Assembly (NCBI GenBank): GCA_028274465.1 | Contig: CM051457.1 | Coordinates: forward strand, 31,593,313-31,657,312 | Direction: 5' to 3' | Length of the DNA: 64,000 nucleotides | Origin: Plantago ovata | Taxonomy: Eukaryota > Streptophyta > Magnoliopsida > Lamiales > Plantaginaceae | Shown: positions 34,698 through 45,217 of the stretch, in pieces | Position numbering within the stretch: position 1 is the first letter of the stretch | Layout: every line of letters begins with the position of its first letter | Position numbers and translations under genes: made by a program | Notes under the pieces: generated by a model | The model's database searches: none | Seen by the model: only the letters and a program-made list of their open reading frames with translations | Told to the model about the DNA's origin: nothing

Positions 34698-35661
34698 TCA
34701 CACACTCACACTGCATCTCCCAATTGCATAGTTAGTAACAATCCGGAGAAGTGTATTTGGGTCCCTCTGTACACCCTGAAATATACGGGGATTCCTCTCT
34801 ATCCAAATGTCGTACACCAACTCTGTAAATATCAACTTAAGAAATCTTTTTCTAACTTGTTTTCCCTTCACTATAGCAATCCAACAAGGAACAAAAATCT
34901 CCCAGTTAACAATAATGACAAGTTTCTGCAGCCAAGACAGAACAACAAAAATTAGAGCATTCACAACAACTTTACTAAAATGATTTTTTTCTTAAATATT
35001 GGCAAAAAATCAAAATATGTGTTAAAAACCCAACAAATCAGATTACCTAAAAAAATAGGGAACAATGTTCACACGCCTAAACTTGTGCATGCCTAAATCT
35101 TTTTTAGTGCATGAATCATTAATTTATATACTATATTTATATGGTTATGAAAATTATTACTTATATTTATATTAAATCAAGAAAAGAAAATCTGATTCTA
35201 GTGAATTATTATATACTTAAAATATTATAGGGAATGAGTTTAAAACGATTTTATAAAAATGTTTATAGAAAACCGATATGAATGCTATTAGCTTGCTAGT
35301 ATATGAGCAGCCAAGCAGGCGAAGAACAAATGGGCTAAACTCTAAAGTATCTTCATACTCCCCGAATAGCACACAAGTCGTATCTATATCAGCTTGGAAC
35401 CTTAAGATCCTGTCTTTCGTTGCAATTCGACCATGTATTGTGAGCCAATGAACAATGCTTTCGGGTAGCCAGGTTGTTCAACACCAATTCTCTCCAAACA
35501 ACTTTAACTTCAGAAGGCCTAACTACCTGGTACCAATTGGACATGATGAAGTTCTCAACTTCCCTTTGTTCCCGCCACCCAGGATTCACGATCACTATCT
35601 CCCTCACCTTCAGAATTGTTTTCATCGGATAGGATGCATCTGCGCAGGAACTGTATTTCAT
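34698..35661 (-). mobile_element. Degenerate LINE ORF2 C-terminal fragment, split by a MITE-like element
   Basis: On the minus strand, 35661-35389 reads VVWRELVLNNLATRKHCSLA, a decayed form of the start of the zf-RVT domain. After the inserted repeat (34962-35290) the sequence resumes with KRFLKLIFTELVYDIWIERN, typical of the end of plant LINE ORF2. Frameshifts and missing cysteines show that it is non-functional. Confidence 0.65.
34962..35290. mobile_element. Non-coding repeat, inverted relative of 8560-8935
   Basis: Left edge AGAGCATTCACAACAAC. Its reverse complement matches 8560-8935 over several phrases including CTCATTCCCTATAATATTTT and GCATGCACAAGTTTAG. It interrupts a LINE remnant, which supports its being a mobile insertion. 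Confidence 0.65.
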
Positions 35662-35741
35662 AAATGAAATATAGTAAGTGTACTTTTATAATATAATTTT
35701 TAGTTGATATCATTTATAGTAACTGCATTCACAACAACTGA

Positions 35742-35812
35742 ACCATTTGTAGTTGATAAATTGATTAGGAATTTATCCATTTGTAGTTGATAAATTGATT
35801 AGGAATTTATAT
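35742..35812. repeat. ~34-bp tandem duplication
   Basis: 'CCATTTGTAGTTGATAAATT' followed by 'GATTAGGAATTTAT' occurs twice in a row. Confidence 0.85.
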
Positions 35813-36946
35813 AGCACGAATAGTGTGATACATAGGTTTAGTTCAACATATTGAAGAGCTAGATTGGACTATCATGTTCGGATGGTGTTTTTCCTTTCAA
35901 AAGGAAAAAAAAATACTCCTAGAGTGTTAAGGGCCGATACATCGATAACTTTTTTGGGCCTAGATATGGACCTGCTTCATGAGTGTTAAGTCGATGTCCT
36001 TGTTGGATTGGGTCGTAGTATTGTTCACTTGAAAGTTGGGACACAATTTTTGTTTCGTTAAAAAAAAAAAAAGTTTGATATGCATGCAGATTGCATATAG
36101 TGATTTGTGGGTAAAGTTGTGTTTGATTCAACTTACAAAAGTATTTAGTTTTCAATTCATTTCATAATTTATTAGCTAAATCGAGTTGAGTCTAACAATA
36201 TTAAAGGAGATTTAGCATTTTGTTTTTTACAAGTGACGAACGATTAGAAGTTTGCCCAACATGAATAGATGACAAGAATACAAACCTCAATATTTTTTTA
36301 TAGTTGTATTATTTTATTCATTTATTTATTATTATTTTTTTAACTGCAATGTACATTACAACTAACTATTGTACTCCTATACCAAACCACATGAGGTGAT
36401 ATAGTTGTGATCAAGTTCCATCATGCTTGGAACCACCTGAACTAATTACTGTGGTAATTAAGGTTGCATCTTTAGTGTTCTAATTTACCCTAAACTCTCT
36501 ATTCATGTCATTTACAATCACTAGCGGAGCTGGGGGGCCACTGAAATTTTGAGTAATATAGTATATATCGTAGAAATAATTAAAAAATTTCATTTGTCCT
36601 AGTGGTGGAATGGTTAGCCGGACAAATCCTCCTCCTAGGGCCAAATGAATATCCTATCCATATTAATTACACTTAGAGTATTATTTTGATATTTAAATGT
36701 ATAAAATTATTTTATTAGATAACTATAACATTTATATTTTTATTTAAAATGTTTTCAAAAATTATATTTTTAACATGGACCATCTTGAATTTTACTTATG
36801 ACTTCGTCCGACTTGGTCACTATATACAATAGTGAATCATTTGTCGTACGATTACTATTCTAGTTCACCATAAACAATTGTGTGGTGAAGCTATAATTAA
36901 CGGATGTCTTAAGGGATTTTCTTGAGTAGAATATAGCCCGCCTTGC
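35813..36946. other. Intergenic DNA, no gene seen
   Basis: AT-rich. 'GTCCTAGTGGTGGAATGGTTAGCC' near 36596 weakly recalls a tRNA-like A box but lacks a matching B box, so no RNA gene is called. Confidence 0.4.
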
Positions 36947-37576
36947 TAGGGCCGGGCATAATAACCGAAAATCGAAAACCGATCCGAAAAACCGAACCGA
37001 ACCAATCCGATCCAGCATCTTCGGTTCGGTTTGCGGTTCATTACTTTGACAGATTTCGGTTTTCGGTTCGGTTCGGTTAAAACCGCGGTTTATCGGATTA
37101 AACCGAACCGAATCAATATTATTATTATTTTTTTTTTTACAAATTATATCCGTATCGTATGAACTTTGAATTTTGAATAGACTAATCGTAATAGACTAAT
37201 CGTAATCGTTTCCGTATCCGTATCGTATGAACTTTGAATTTGGTGAACTTCTTCCATTTGGTAGAAAATTGTCAAACTTGTGTTTTGACTTTTGATTTGA
37301 TTTAGAGTAATACTGTTTGATTTGGATATTTGTGGCAAAAACCTGTTTGATTTGGATATTTGCTGCATGCCTATTTGATGGAAAATTAAAAAAAAAAAAA
37401 AAGAAAGTTCGGATTATTCGGATTAATCCGAAACCGAACCGATAATTTTCGGATCAAACCGAAACCGATCCGAAATTTCGGTTCGGTTTTCGATTTGAAC
37501 AAATTTTTACTGTTCGGTTCGGTTCAAACCGAAGTTCGGTTCGGTTTTGAACCGAACCGAACCATGCCCAGCCCTA
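36947..37576. mobile_element. hAT-like non-autonomous element with perfect 8-bp target-site duplication
   Basis: Terminal inverted repeats TAGGGCCGGGCAT (left) and ATGCCCAGCCCTA (right). Flanked by CGCCTTGC at 36939-36946 and 37577-37584, an exact 8-bp duplication typical of hAT transposition. Subterminal regions are packed with CCGAAC/GTTCGG pentamer-type repeats on both sides, likely transposase-binding-like motifs. The interior has a partial duplication ('CGTATCGTATGAACTTTGAA' twice). No transposase is present. Confidence 0.88.
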
Positions 37577-38160
37577 CGCCTTGCAATCGATCGGTGGATA
37601 TTGTGAACTTGAGATAATACAATAAAACCCATGGAAACGGGTTTGCCCCTCATGAGAAATTAGCCAGCCAGGAGCACAGCAGCAGGTTTCATTAGGCGGC
37701 ACAAATTGATTGAGATAGATTTTATTAAATATTACTCGTATATATTATATTTGATTTGTTGTGTTGTTAAATATTTCCCGCACTAGTAACTAATTTTACA
37801 CTTGTCACGTCCATAGCATTTCGGAAATCTGGCGTGCATATGACAAGGAATACTTTTGGCAGTGGCTTAATTGGCTGGTGGATGTCCATTTTCTCAAAAT
37901 TGTTTAATTTCCAACTACGTACAACTTTATTTGTAATATTAATTGGGCGAATACAAGTTACACAGATCTATTATCAGATTTTTCGAATTAATTTCCAACA
38001 TGCGGAAGTGGATAATAGGAATTTCACGGGATCGTATCAATTATCATGAAATATACATATGAACCACAGGCCACAATAATAATTCCAGCTTGAGTTCAAG
38101 TCTTTTCAAACGTATGTTGCATATATATAAACCCTCGCTGCTCCCATAAATATTCTATAC

Positions 38161-38640
38161 TACTTCCTCCTCCGTCCCGGTCAATGCTTTCCATTTCGTT
38201 TTGTTGATTTTTTTTTCGATTGTAAATTACTTCTATATTATATCGAAGAAAAAAATTATAAAAATTATACTCCCTCCGTTCCATAATAAGCTTCCTAAGG
38301 TTGACTTTTGTTCGAACATTGACCGAAAATTACTTCTACATTGCACGATCAAAAATATAATAAAATAATATTATGAAAGAAATTCAAGTATATTTTTCAA
38401 ATATAACTTCATTATATACTAATCATGTGTAATATAGGAGTAATTTACGGTCAAAGTTCGAACAAAAGTGAACCTTAGGAAGCTTATTATGGAACGGAGG
38501 GAGTATTGAATTAGTATAAATGGTATACTTTTATATATAATTTTTTCGAATTTTATTCAATTTGTAATTTAGTAGTAATTTTTGTCCAAAAAACAGTCAA
38601 CAAAACGAAATGGGAAGCATTGACCGGGACGGAGGAAGTA
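38161..38640. mobile_element. Outer Stowaway-like MITE, interrupted by another
   Basis: Left arm TACTTCCTCCTCCGTCCCGG, then TCAATGCTTTCCATTTCG, is mirrored on the right by CGAAATGGGAAGCATTGACC, then GGGACGGAGGAAGTA. 'TTTTGTTGA' and 'TCAACAAAA' continue the arms. The element at 38268-38505 sits in its centre. Confidence 0.88.
38268..38505. mobile_element. Inner Stowaway MITE nested in 38161-38640
   Basis: Nearly perfect inverted ends: TACTCCCTCCGTTCCATAAT, then AAGCTTCCTAAGG, against CCTTAGGAAGCTTATTATGG, then AACGGAGGGAGTA, with TA at both ends. 238 bp, non-coding. Confidence 0.92.
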
Positions 38641-38695
38641 GTACTTAACAGTTTTGAATTCTCAAGCTAACCTCTAATATTTTTCAATTAATCTT

Positions 38696-38877
38696 TTTTT
38701 TTTTTTAAACGGCAAATATTACAACTATTCATAAACTAATGTTATTCAAACTTCCTAAACCGCCTTATTTCTCCACACTTAAACCAACCTTATGACTCCG
38801 CCACCGTCGGGGATCGAACCCTACACCTCTCTTTCAGTAACTCAACTTATTACAGCTCCACCACCTTATAACTCCCA
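38696..38877 (-). mobile_element. SINE with 13-bp target-site duplication
   Basis: Minus-strand element ending in poly-A (the T-run at about 38694-38706). It has a pol III B-box-like GGTTCGATCCCCG (plus strand CGGGGATCGAACC near 38808-38820). Flanked by TTCAATTAATCTT at 38683-38695 and 38878-38890. About 180 bp; length, B box, tail and duplication together indicate a SINE. The A box is not clear. Confidence 0.8.
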
Positions 38878-38890
38878 TTCAATTAATCTT

Positions 38891-40078
38891 TCACTAAAAG
38901 AAGATATACATGCCTTATGCTTGAACATTTGGTGTATCTTCTGATCTTCTCTTGATGAATCCATACATGCAAGTACGTGCACGGTCAATTCAATCCCAGG
39001 GGAATCTATAGGGGGTGCCGTAAACTTATCTTTGAAAAAGTTGATGATCACAATATGGCTAAGTTTTATCTCTAAAAATAGGATTATAGAACTCCATCTT
39101 TTCAATTTCAATTTTAACGGACTTATTGTTAGGAATGATTCTCAAAGCCCCTATGTTACATCAACAAGCACTATTGGAGTAGCATGAATATCATTGGGGA
39201 ATGAAGTGGCATATACAATATGTAAGCTGGTAAGGAAGCTAACCACAAATATTCAAGTGGAGAGCACATCTCGATACTTCTATTACATTTTATTTAGATC
39301 AGTGTCCATTGTCATGTGTAATCTAAAAAACCTAGCAATTAATGTGCTTGTAAACTTGGTTATTTAGCACAAGAAAGCTATAAGTAATGCAATATCTTAA
39401 GCAAATTGTGCGTTAAAATTGTTAACATCATTTGTTGTTGACTCAATTGATCGAATACTTTTGCACACAAACGGATAACTAGATCCAACACTCCCACATC
39501 CCTAGCTCTCCATATATGTTATAACTCAACGGTTATTAACACAAGAAAGCTATCAGTAATACAATTGGGGAATGAAGTGAGATATTGATAAACCAACCGA
39601 TCCGTGTTGTGCTCAAATACTTGAGCGACTCCGTTGCTGGAGTACATCGGATATAGTCGATTCGGACGGCACCTAGCGACTTAGGTAGATTCATAACCAT
39701 GGAGGAATCGGCTTTTACATAACTTGTAGAGTAATCGGACTTCTTGCAGAATAATCAACTCTACGTTCTCGTAATCATCCCTTGTTTATTAATGAAAATA
39801 CCATCCATAAAATATTCGTGATCCTTCATTTCTCTAATCTAACTTAATCTACCTTATTAAATATTAAATAGACAAACCAAAATCTCAGAAGATATTAACC
39901 TATGTTTTCCTAACTAATACTAACTCCCTGTAATTACCCAGGACCAAGGTCTCATCTCATGAGATATTTAATCGTAGTTTTAGCGCCTGCCGCCTGGTAA
40001 ATTATAAACCAACCAACCAACCATGTCAATATGTCATAATAATTATACGAACCTGAAAACTTGAAAACCATACGAGCG
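38891..40078. other. Intergenic DNA upstream of the NFD4-like gene
   Basis: No gene or structured repeat recognised. The 81-aa open frame at 38866-39111 has no motif and overlaps the SINE edge. Confidence 0.4.
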
Positions 40079-40085
40079 TATATAA
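40079..40085 (+). promoter_or_regulatory. TATA box of the NFD4-like gene
   Basis: TATATAA about 119 bp upstream of the ATG at 40204, followed by an AC/AT-rich leader. Confidence 0.5.
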
Positions 40086-40203
40086 CCGTATCCACGTCGA
40101 CGAGACTCTACTACTAACTCAAACCAAACACCAAGCACAATCTCACACTCCACAATCAATTCATTAATTCAATAAAATCAAAATCAATCAATCTTCAAAA
40201 AAA

Positions 40204-43200
40204 TGGGCGTACAATCGCGGAAATGGATGATCCTCGTCGCCACAATATGGGTACAGGCCTTNNNNNNNNNNNNNNNNNNNNNNNNNNNNNNNNNNNNNNN
40301 NNNNNNNNNNNNNNNNNNNNNNNNNNNNNNNNNNNNNNNNNNNNNNNNNNNNNNNNNNNNNGCCTTCACCGGCACCAATTTCGATTTCTCCGCCTACTCC
40401 TCCGACATGAAGGCGGTTCTTTGGCATCTCGCAGGTCCAGCTCAATTACCTCGCCACCGCCTCCGACTTAGGCAAGGCCTTCGGTTGGTCCTCGGGTCTC
40501 GCCTTGATGTGGCTGCCGCTGTGGCTGGTCATGTTTATTGCCGCCGCGATGGGGCTCGTAGGGTACGGATTACAGTGGCTCGTCTTACGTCATGTCATCG
40601 CTTTGCCCTATTTTGCGGTTAGTTTGTTGCTTTTCCCACTCATTTTTTGTTTTATTGTTTATTTGTTTGTTAATTTGTTGTTAATCAATGATTCCAGATT
40701 CTAATCAGATACATGAATATTATTATACTTAATATGCTAGTAGTAAAATATTTCTGTCCAAGTCTAGTTGCTATTGAACTCCCTGTTTCTCACTTGTGGT
40801 TAAATTTAAGAGCATCCAACAGATGTTTCAATTATCCTAACTAATTATCACAGAGTAAAAACAAGGTTAAAAAAAATATTTATGTTATCACAAAAAGAAA
40901 ATGGAGGTTCTTTGTCATGAATAATTTTGCACTTATTGTAGATTAGGTTGGACCAATGTACAGGATACCTATTTAATGCAGCTACCAGCTGTTGGGCCAA
41001 GTTTCTAACATTTGTTAAACTTTGAACCATGAGTCTTTGTTTTCCTTCCGTGACCTTACCCAAGTTCTTGAAATCTTTGGATCAGAAATGATTTACATTT
41101 TCTGGTGGACATCAGGACATGTCCTAATAGGAATTTTAAATCCTTTGTGGAATGTAAAAGTGTTCATTTTCTTATATTGTGGACCACCTACAGAGGATAT
41201 TTTATGGGGCTGCCATGTCATTTTCAATACAAAAGACAAGGACATAATTAGGTAATTTGAATGGAGTTGACAGTTTAAATTACTTGATAGAACTGTTGCA
41301 TTTTATTAAGTGCTATGATATCTTTCTATTGAAATATTACATGTAGTAAATCGCTTATAAGTTTATAACTTATCCTCATTTACAAGAGCCAGTTCAAAGG
41401 TTAAGTAAAGCGAAAAAACTGAACAAACTTTTTCGTTACTTTGGGAGAGTTTATGTTTAGCTTCAGGCATACGGTAAGCAGTAGATAATGATAATGATTG
41501 CAGAATTATTAGAAGATAAAATGTTTATTCATCATTCTGACTTTAAGCACAGTTTGAAATAATCTATGGGACATGTAACTGTGCTCTTCGATTTTTAATG
41601 CTAAATTATGGTACTTGAGCATCAGATTAATGATTAGATTACGTCCAATAAATAAGTTCCTGGGTTGCATGTTTAATGTTGCTAGCTGCTTCATACTTGG
41701 AGTTAAACATGTGAACATGGACGAAAATTGTGTGTTGCAGGTGTTTTTTACTCTGCTTGTTGGCTGGTTGCAGCATCTGTTGGTTCAATACAGTTTGCTG
41801 TGTTCTCTGCATTAAGAACTTCCCAGCTACTCAGCCTCTAGCGCTTTCTCTCACTGTAAGCTTCAATGGCGTTAGTGCAGCCTTATACAACCTTGCTGTC
41901 AGCTCACTCAATCCTTCATCATCAGCATTTTATCTTCTCCTAAATGCACTGATTCCCCTCTTCACATCATTGGTAGCTCTATTTCCCATTCTTCGCCAGC
42001 CTTCCTTGGATACCATGCTCGCTGATGATATTAAACATGACCAATTCACGTTCCTAAAGTTGAACTTCTTAGCAGTGATCACCGGCCTATATCTTCTTTT
42101 TCTCCATCCATCAAACTCCCTAACCGCTGGTTTTCTCTTTTCTGGCGCCATTATTCTTCTAATTCTTCCTCTTGGAATCCCTGGAATTATCTATGCCAGG
42201 GAATGGTTTAAGCAGAAAGTTTACTCGAGTTTCCGCATGGATGGCTCAGGATTTATTCTGATTGATGCTGAAGATCTGGAGCTGCACAAAGAGATCCTCA
42301 GTTGTCAGGGTAGTAGCATAGCAAATGGACCAACCCACTCAAATATTACTACTGATGGATCCGTAAAATCCCTGTTATTGCCAAGGGATTCTAGCTATAG
42401 AGGTTGTTCATGTTCTACTGTTATTGAGAAAGATCAGCTTTTTATGCTTGGGGAAGACCATACAGCTCGAATGCTCATCCGGAGATTGGATTTCTGGCTG
42501 TACTACATTGCATACTTTGGTGGTGGCACAATTGGACTGGTATACAGTAATAATCTTGGGCAGATAGCTCAGTCACTTGGACATAGTATGATGAATTCAA
42601 AGCTTATCACAATATATTCGTCCTTTTCCTTCTTCGGCCGCCTTCTTTCTGCTGCTCCAGACTATTGTCGGAAGTAAGTAAGCTTCTTAAAGTTCAAATC
42701 ATAATAGAATGACGCCCTAATTTTGAGCTTATATGAAGGCTCAGATAAGTATTCCAGTTTGTCATAAAAAAAAAGCCTGAACCCCTTATATGATTTGTTA
42801 AATTGTTATAAATTCCTTATAATCTTAATTCTGCAGATAGAGAAAATCTCTCTGTATTTATGAGAGAGTATAATTGCTCATTAACAAAGTTAGTAGAAAG
42901 AAAAAGCCATTTCCAAGATCATGTGTTCATTATTGTGATACTAAAATGAATGTTATCTCTCTGTATGCAGGAGGGTATACTTTGCAAGGACAGGATGGCT
43001 AGCAATTGCTCTCATACCCACCCCTATTACTTTCTTTTTGCTTGCTGCATTTGGTGGTGATCCATTGGCTGTACAAGTGGCCACAGCTCTGATAGGACTG
43101 AGTTCCGGGTTCATATTTGCTGCAGCTGTTTCAATAACATCTGAGCTCTTTGGACCTAATAGTATAGGGATGAACCACAACATTCTTATTTCAAATATCC

Positions 43201-43448
43201 CAATTGGCTCCCTCGTGTATGGCTTCCTTGCTGCTAGTGTTTACGATGCAAATGCCATGTCTGGAGTAGGACTTATGTCAAATTCAGTTGTCTGCATGGG
43301 AAGAAAATGCTATTTCATGACATTTGTATGTTGGGGATGCATTTCTATTATAGGGTTGGCGTCTAGTATGCTGTTATTCTTTAGGACTAGGCCTGCTTAT
43401 CATAGATTCGAGCAAAGTCGAAGATCATCAATACTGGAACTGGAGTAG
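40204..43448 (+). CDS. NFD4-like (nodulin-like) major-facilitator transporter, 3 exons, with gap and two frameshifts
   Basis: Multi-pass membrane protein of the plant NUCLEAR FUSION DEFECTIVE 4-like/nodulin-like family; substrate unknown. Exons are 40204-40617, 41741-42673 and 42971-43448. The N-terminus (SRKWMILVATIWVQAF) and the family block TGTNFDFSAYSSDMKAVL flank a 100-N gap. After it, one extra T near 40420 shifts the frame before YLATASDLGKAFGWSSGLAL. At the exon 2 start a T6 run has one T too many for V-F-L-L-C-L-L-A-G-C. From there the frame is open: SLTVSFNGVSAALY, the hydrophilic central loop, then FWLYYIAYFGGGTIGLVYSN. Exon 3 gives GFIFAAAVSITSELFG, MNHNILISNIPIGSLVYG and the end RRSSILELE. 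Corrected length is about 574 aa, the family norm. Either draft-assembly errors or a recent pseudogene; the otherwise good conservation favours errors. Confidence 0.88.
40262..40361. other. Assembly gap, 100 N, inside NFD4-like exon 1
   Basis: Exactly 100 N, so a placeholder length. The left flank ends GCCTT and the right flank begins GCCTT. Overlapping them gives the uninterrupted family sequence across the junction (IWVQAF followed by TGTNF), so probably no coding sequence is missing. Confidence 0.95.
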
Positions 43449-43740
43449 CCGTTATTCCATTAAGCATAGTGACTATATAGGTCTGAAAGTGGGATTGCTA
43501 AAGGTCTAGGTTTCAGAAGAGATGGTAGCATTTTCCCTGGATACGCGTCCTGTTTCTGATAATATGTATATAGAACATACAGTTTTGAAGCTAGAACAGG
43601 CTCTGATCACGATTGACTTAAATGCCAAGACCCTAAGCACTGGTCCGAAAGAATGTTAAAGCAGGAAATCTTTGTAGACTCTTTCTGTTAGATACCAGTA
43701 TACCACTTTCATGAATAGAATTCCATACTTTGTGTATATA

Positions 43741-45200
43741 TATCTACTTTCAATTCACTTCTGAGGTCAGTTGAGAGATTTTGAGCTGAATCAAACATAT
43801 CCTATGATCACAGACTTTGTTCTGGAATTCGAAGGGCCATTGGTTTTTAGTCTGAGTGTCAGTTTGAGATTCTTTGGAAATCATATCATAGCTAGAGTAT
43901 TTTGGGTTTCGTAACGTGTTGATATGTACATTAGCTTCTCTTGCTATTTGGACCCTTCTTTGTACTTGAGTCTTGTTGATACACCGATATCATGATTGGG
44001 GGCATGCCCCTCTTACTCTTGTACACGTTTTTGGGTTTAATGAACTTTTTTGCTGTTTAAAAAAATAAAAGTTTCACCTTATTTTATTTATGAAAATACA
44101 ATGGTGTAATTATAGTAAATTTTGTTTAGAGACTGCCATAGGGTGCCTAAGCAGCGGTGTGATTTGAAAGTCTCTCGGGGTAGCTCTCTCACAGAATAGA
44201 GCCATTGATTTATTACTATTAGTCAATGTTCCATATATTTGTCACGATAATTGAGTCAACCGTTGAAACTTCATTTTAAGGAATGTACGTATTTTGGTAT
44301 AACGCATAGGTTGGAACCTTTAGCTTACAAGAAATGCGCTTCTTGTTAGCAAGTGGTTGAAAAAATAACGTTGAATAATTGGTTTTCGTTGAAAAAAAGA
44401 AGAGACAATCAAGTGGGCTTGTGATTTTTGGAGCCACTCTTTTATTAGAATTTAAGCTTTAGTGAGGGATTAGGTCTGAGAGAGAGTATGTCGACTGGTT
44501 TAGGGAATCCAGTTAAGGTCGGGGTTTAAAGTTTATTTCGAGTGTCAATTCAAGTAAACCGACCATCGAAATTCGTTTTAAGTTCAGATGAATCTGGACG
44601 AATTTGACATAATATTATAGTTTGCCGAGTTGGAACTATCACCAAAACTCTCAAATTATTTGTTTTTGTATATTTACATGACTAAATCCAACAATGACAA
44701 ACTAACATGATAATCTTGGCCTAGAGAACATTTGGAGGATTTTTCCTCCATTAAACATGTGTCTTAAAGTCCGCTGCCATCCGCTCCATAGCTTGCTCAG
44801 GAGGAACTGAGGTGTTTGACCACCTATTTCACCCCCCACATGGATCTTTCCACTTCCATCCTCTTTCCTGTTGATCTTTCACAATTAATTTCCAAATTTC
44901 CAGTTTTTCTGGTCTAAACTCTAAACTAGGTTTATGAGGGTTTTGAAAGTTTTGCCCTGTTTCTGGTTTTAGAAAATTTTTAGACGGATAAAGCCTCTCA
45001 TTCCAGTTAACCATAGTCGACACTTGACTCAGCAGGTTTGAAAACAAGATTGTAAAATGTAAATCTATTAGCAAAAGAGAGAACATAACATTAGACAACA
45101 ATTCAGTCAATTTACCAAAATCAAAACCTATAGTAGGTTACAGTATGAATTACAGTATCTTAAAAGAAAAAAAAAAAAAAAGAAAAAAGCACTTCTCGGT
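43741..45200. other. Intergenic region between convergent genes
   Basis: 43449 to about 43740 is probable NFD4-like 3' UTR. The rest has no gene; the 93-aa open frame at 44829-45110 has no recognised motif. A poly-A-rich stretch at 45163-45187 lies just past the UTP7 stop. Confidence 0.45.
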
Positions 45201-45217
45201 GTGATTGCAGGCTAGGA

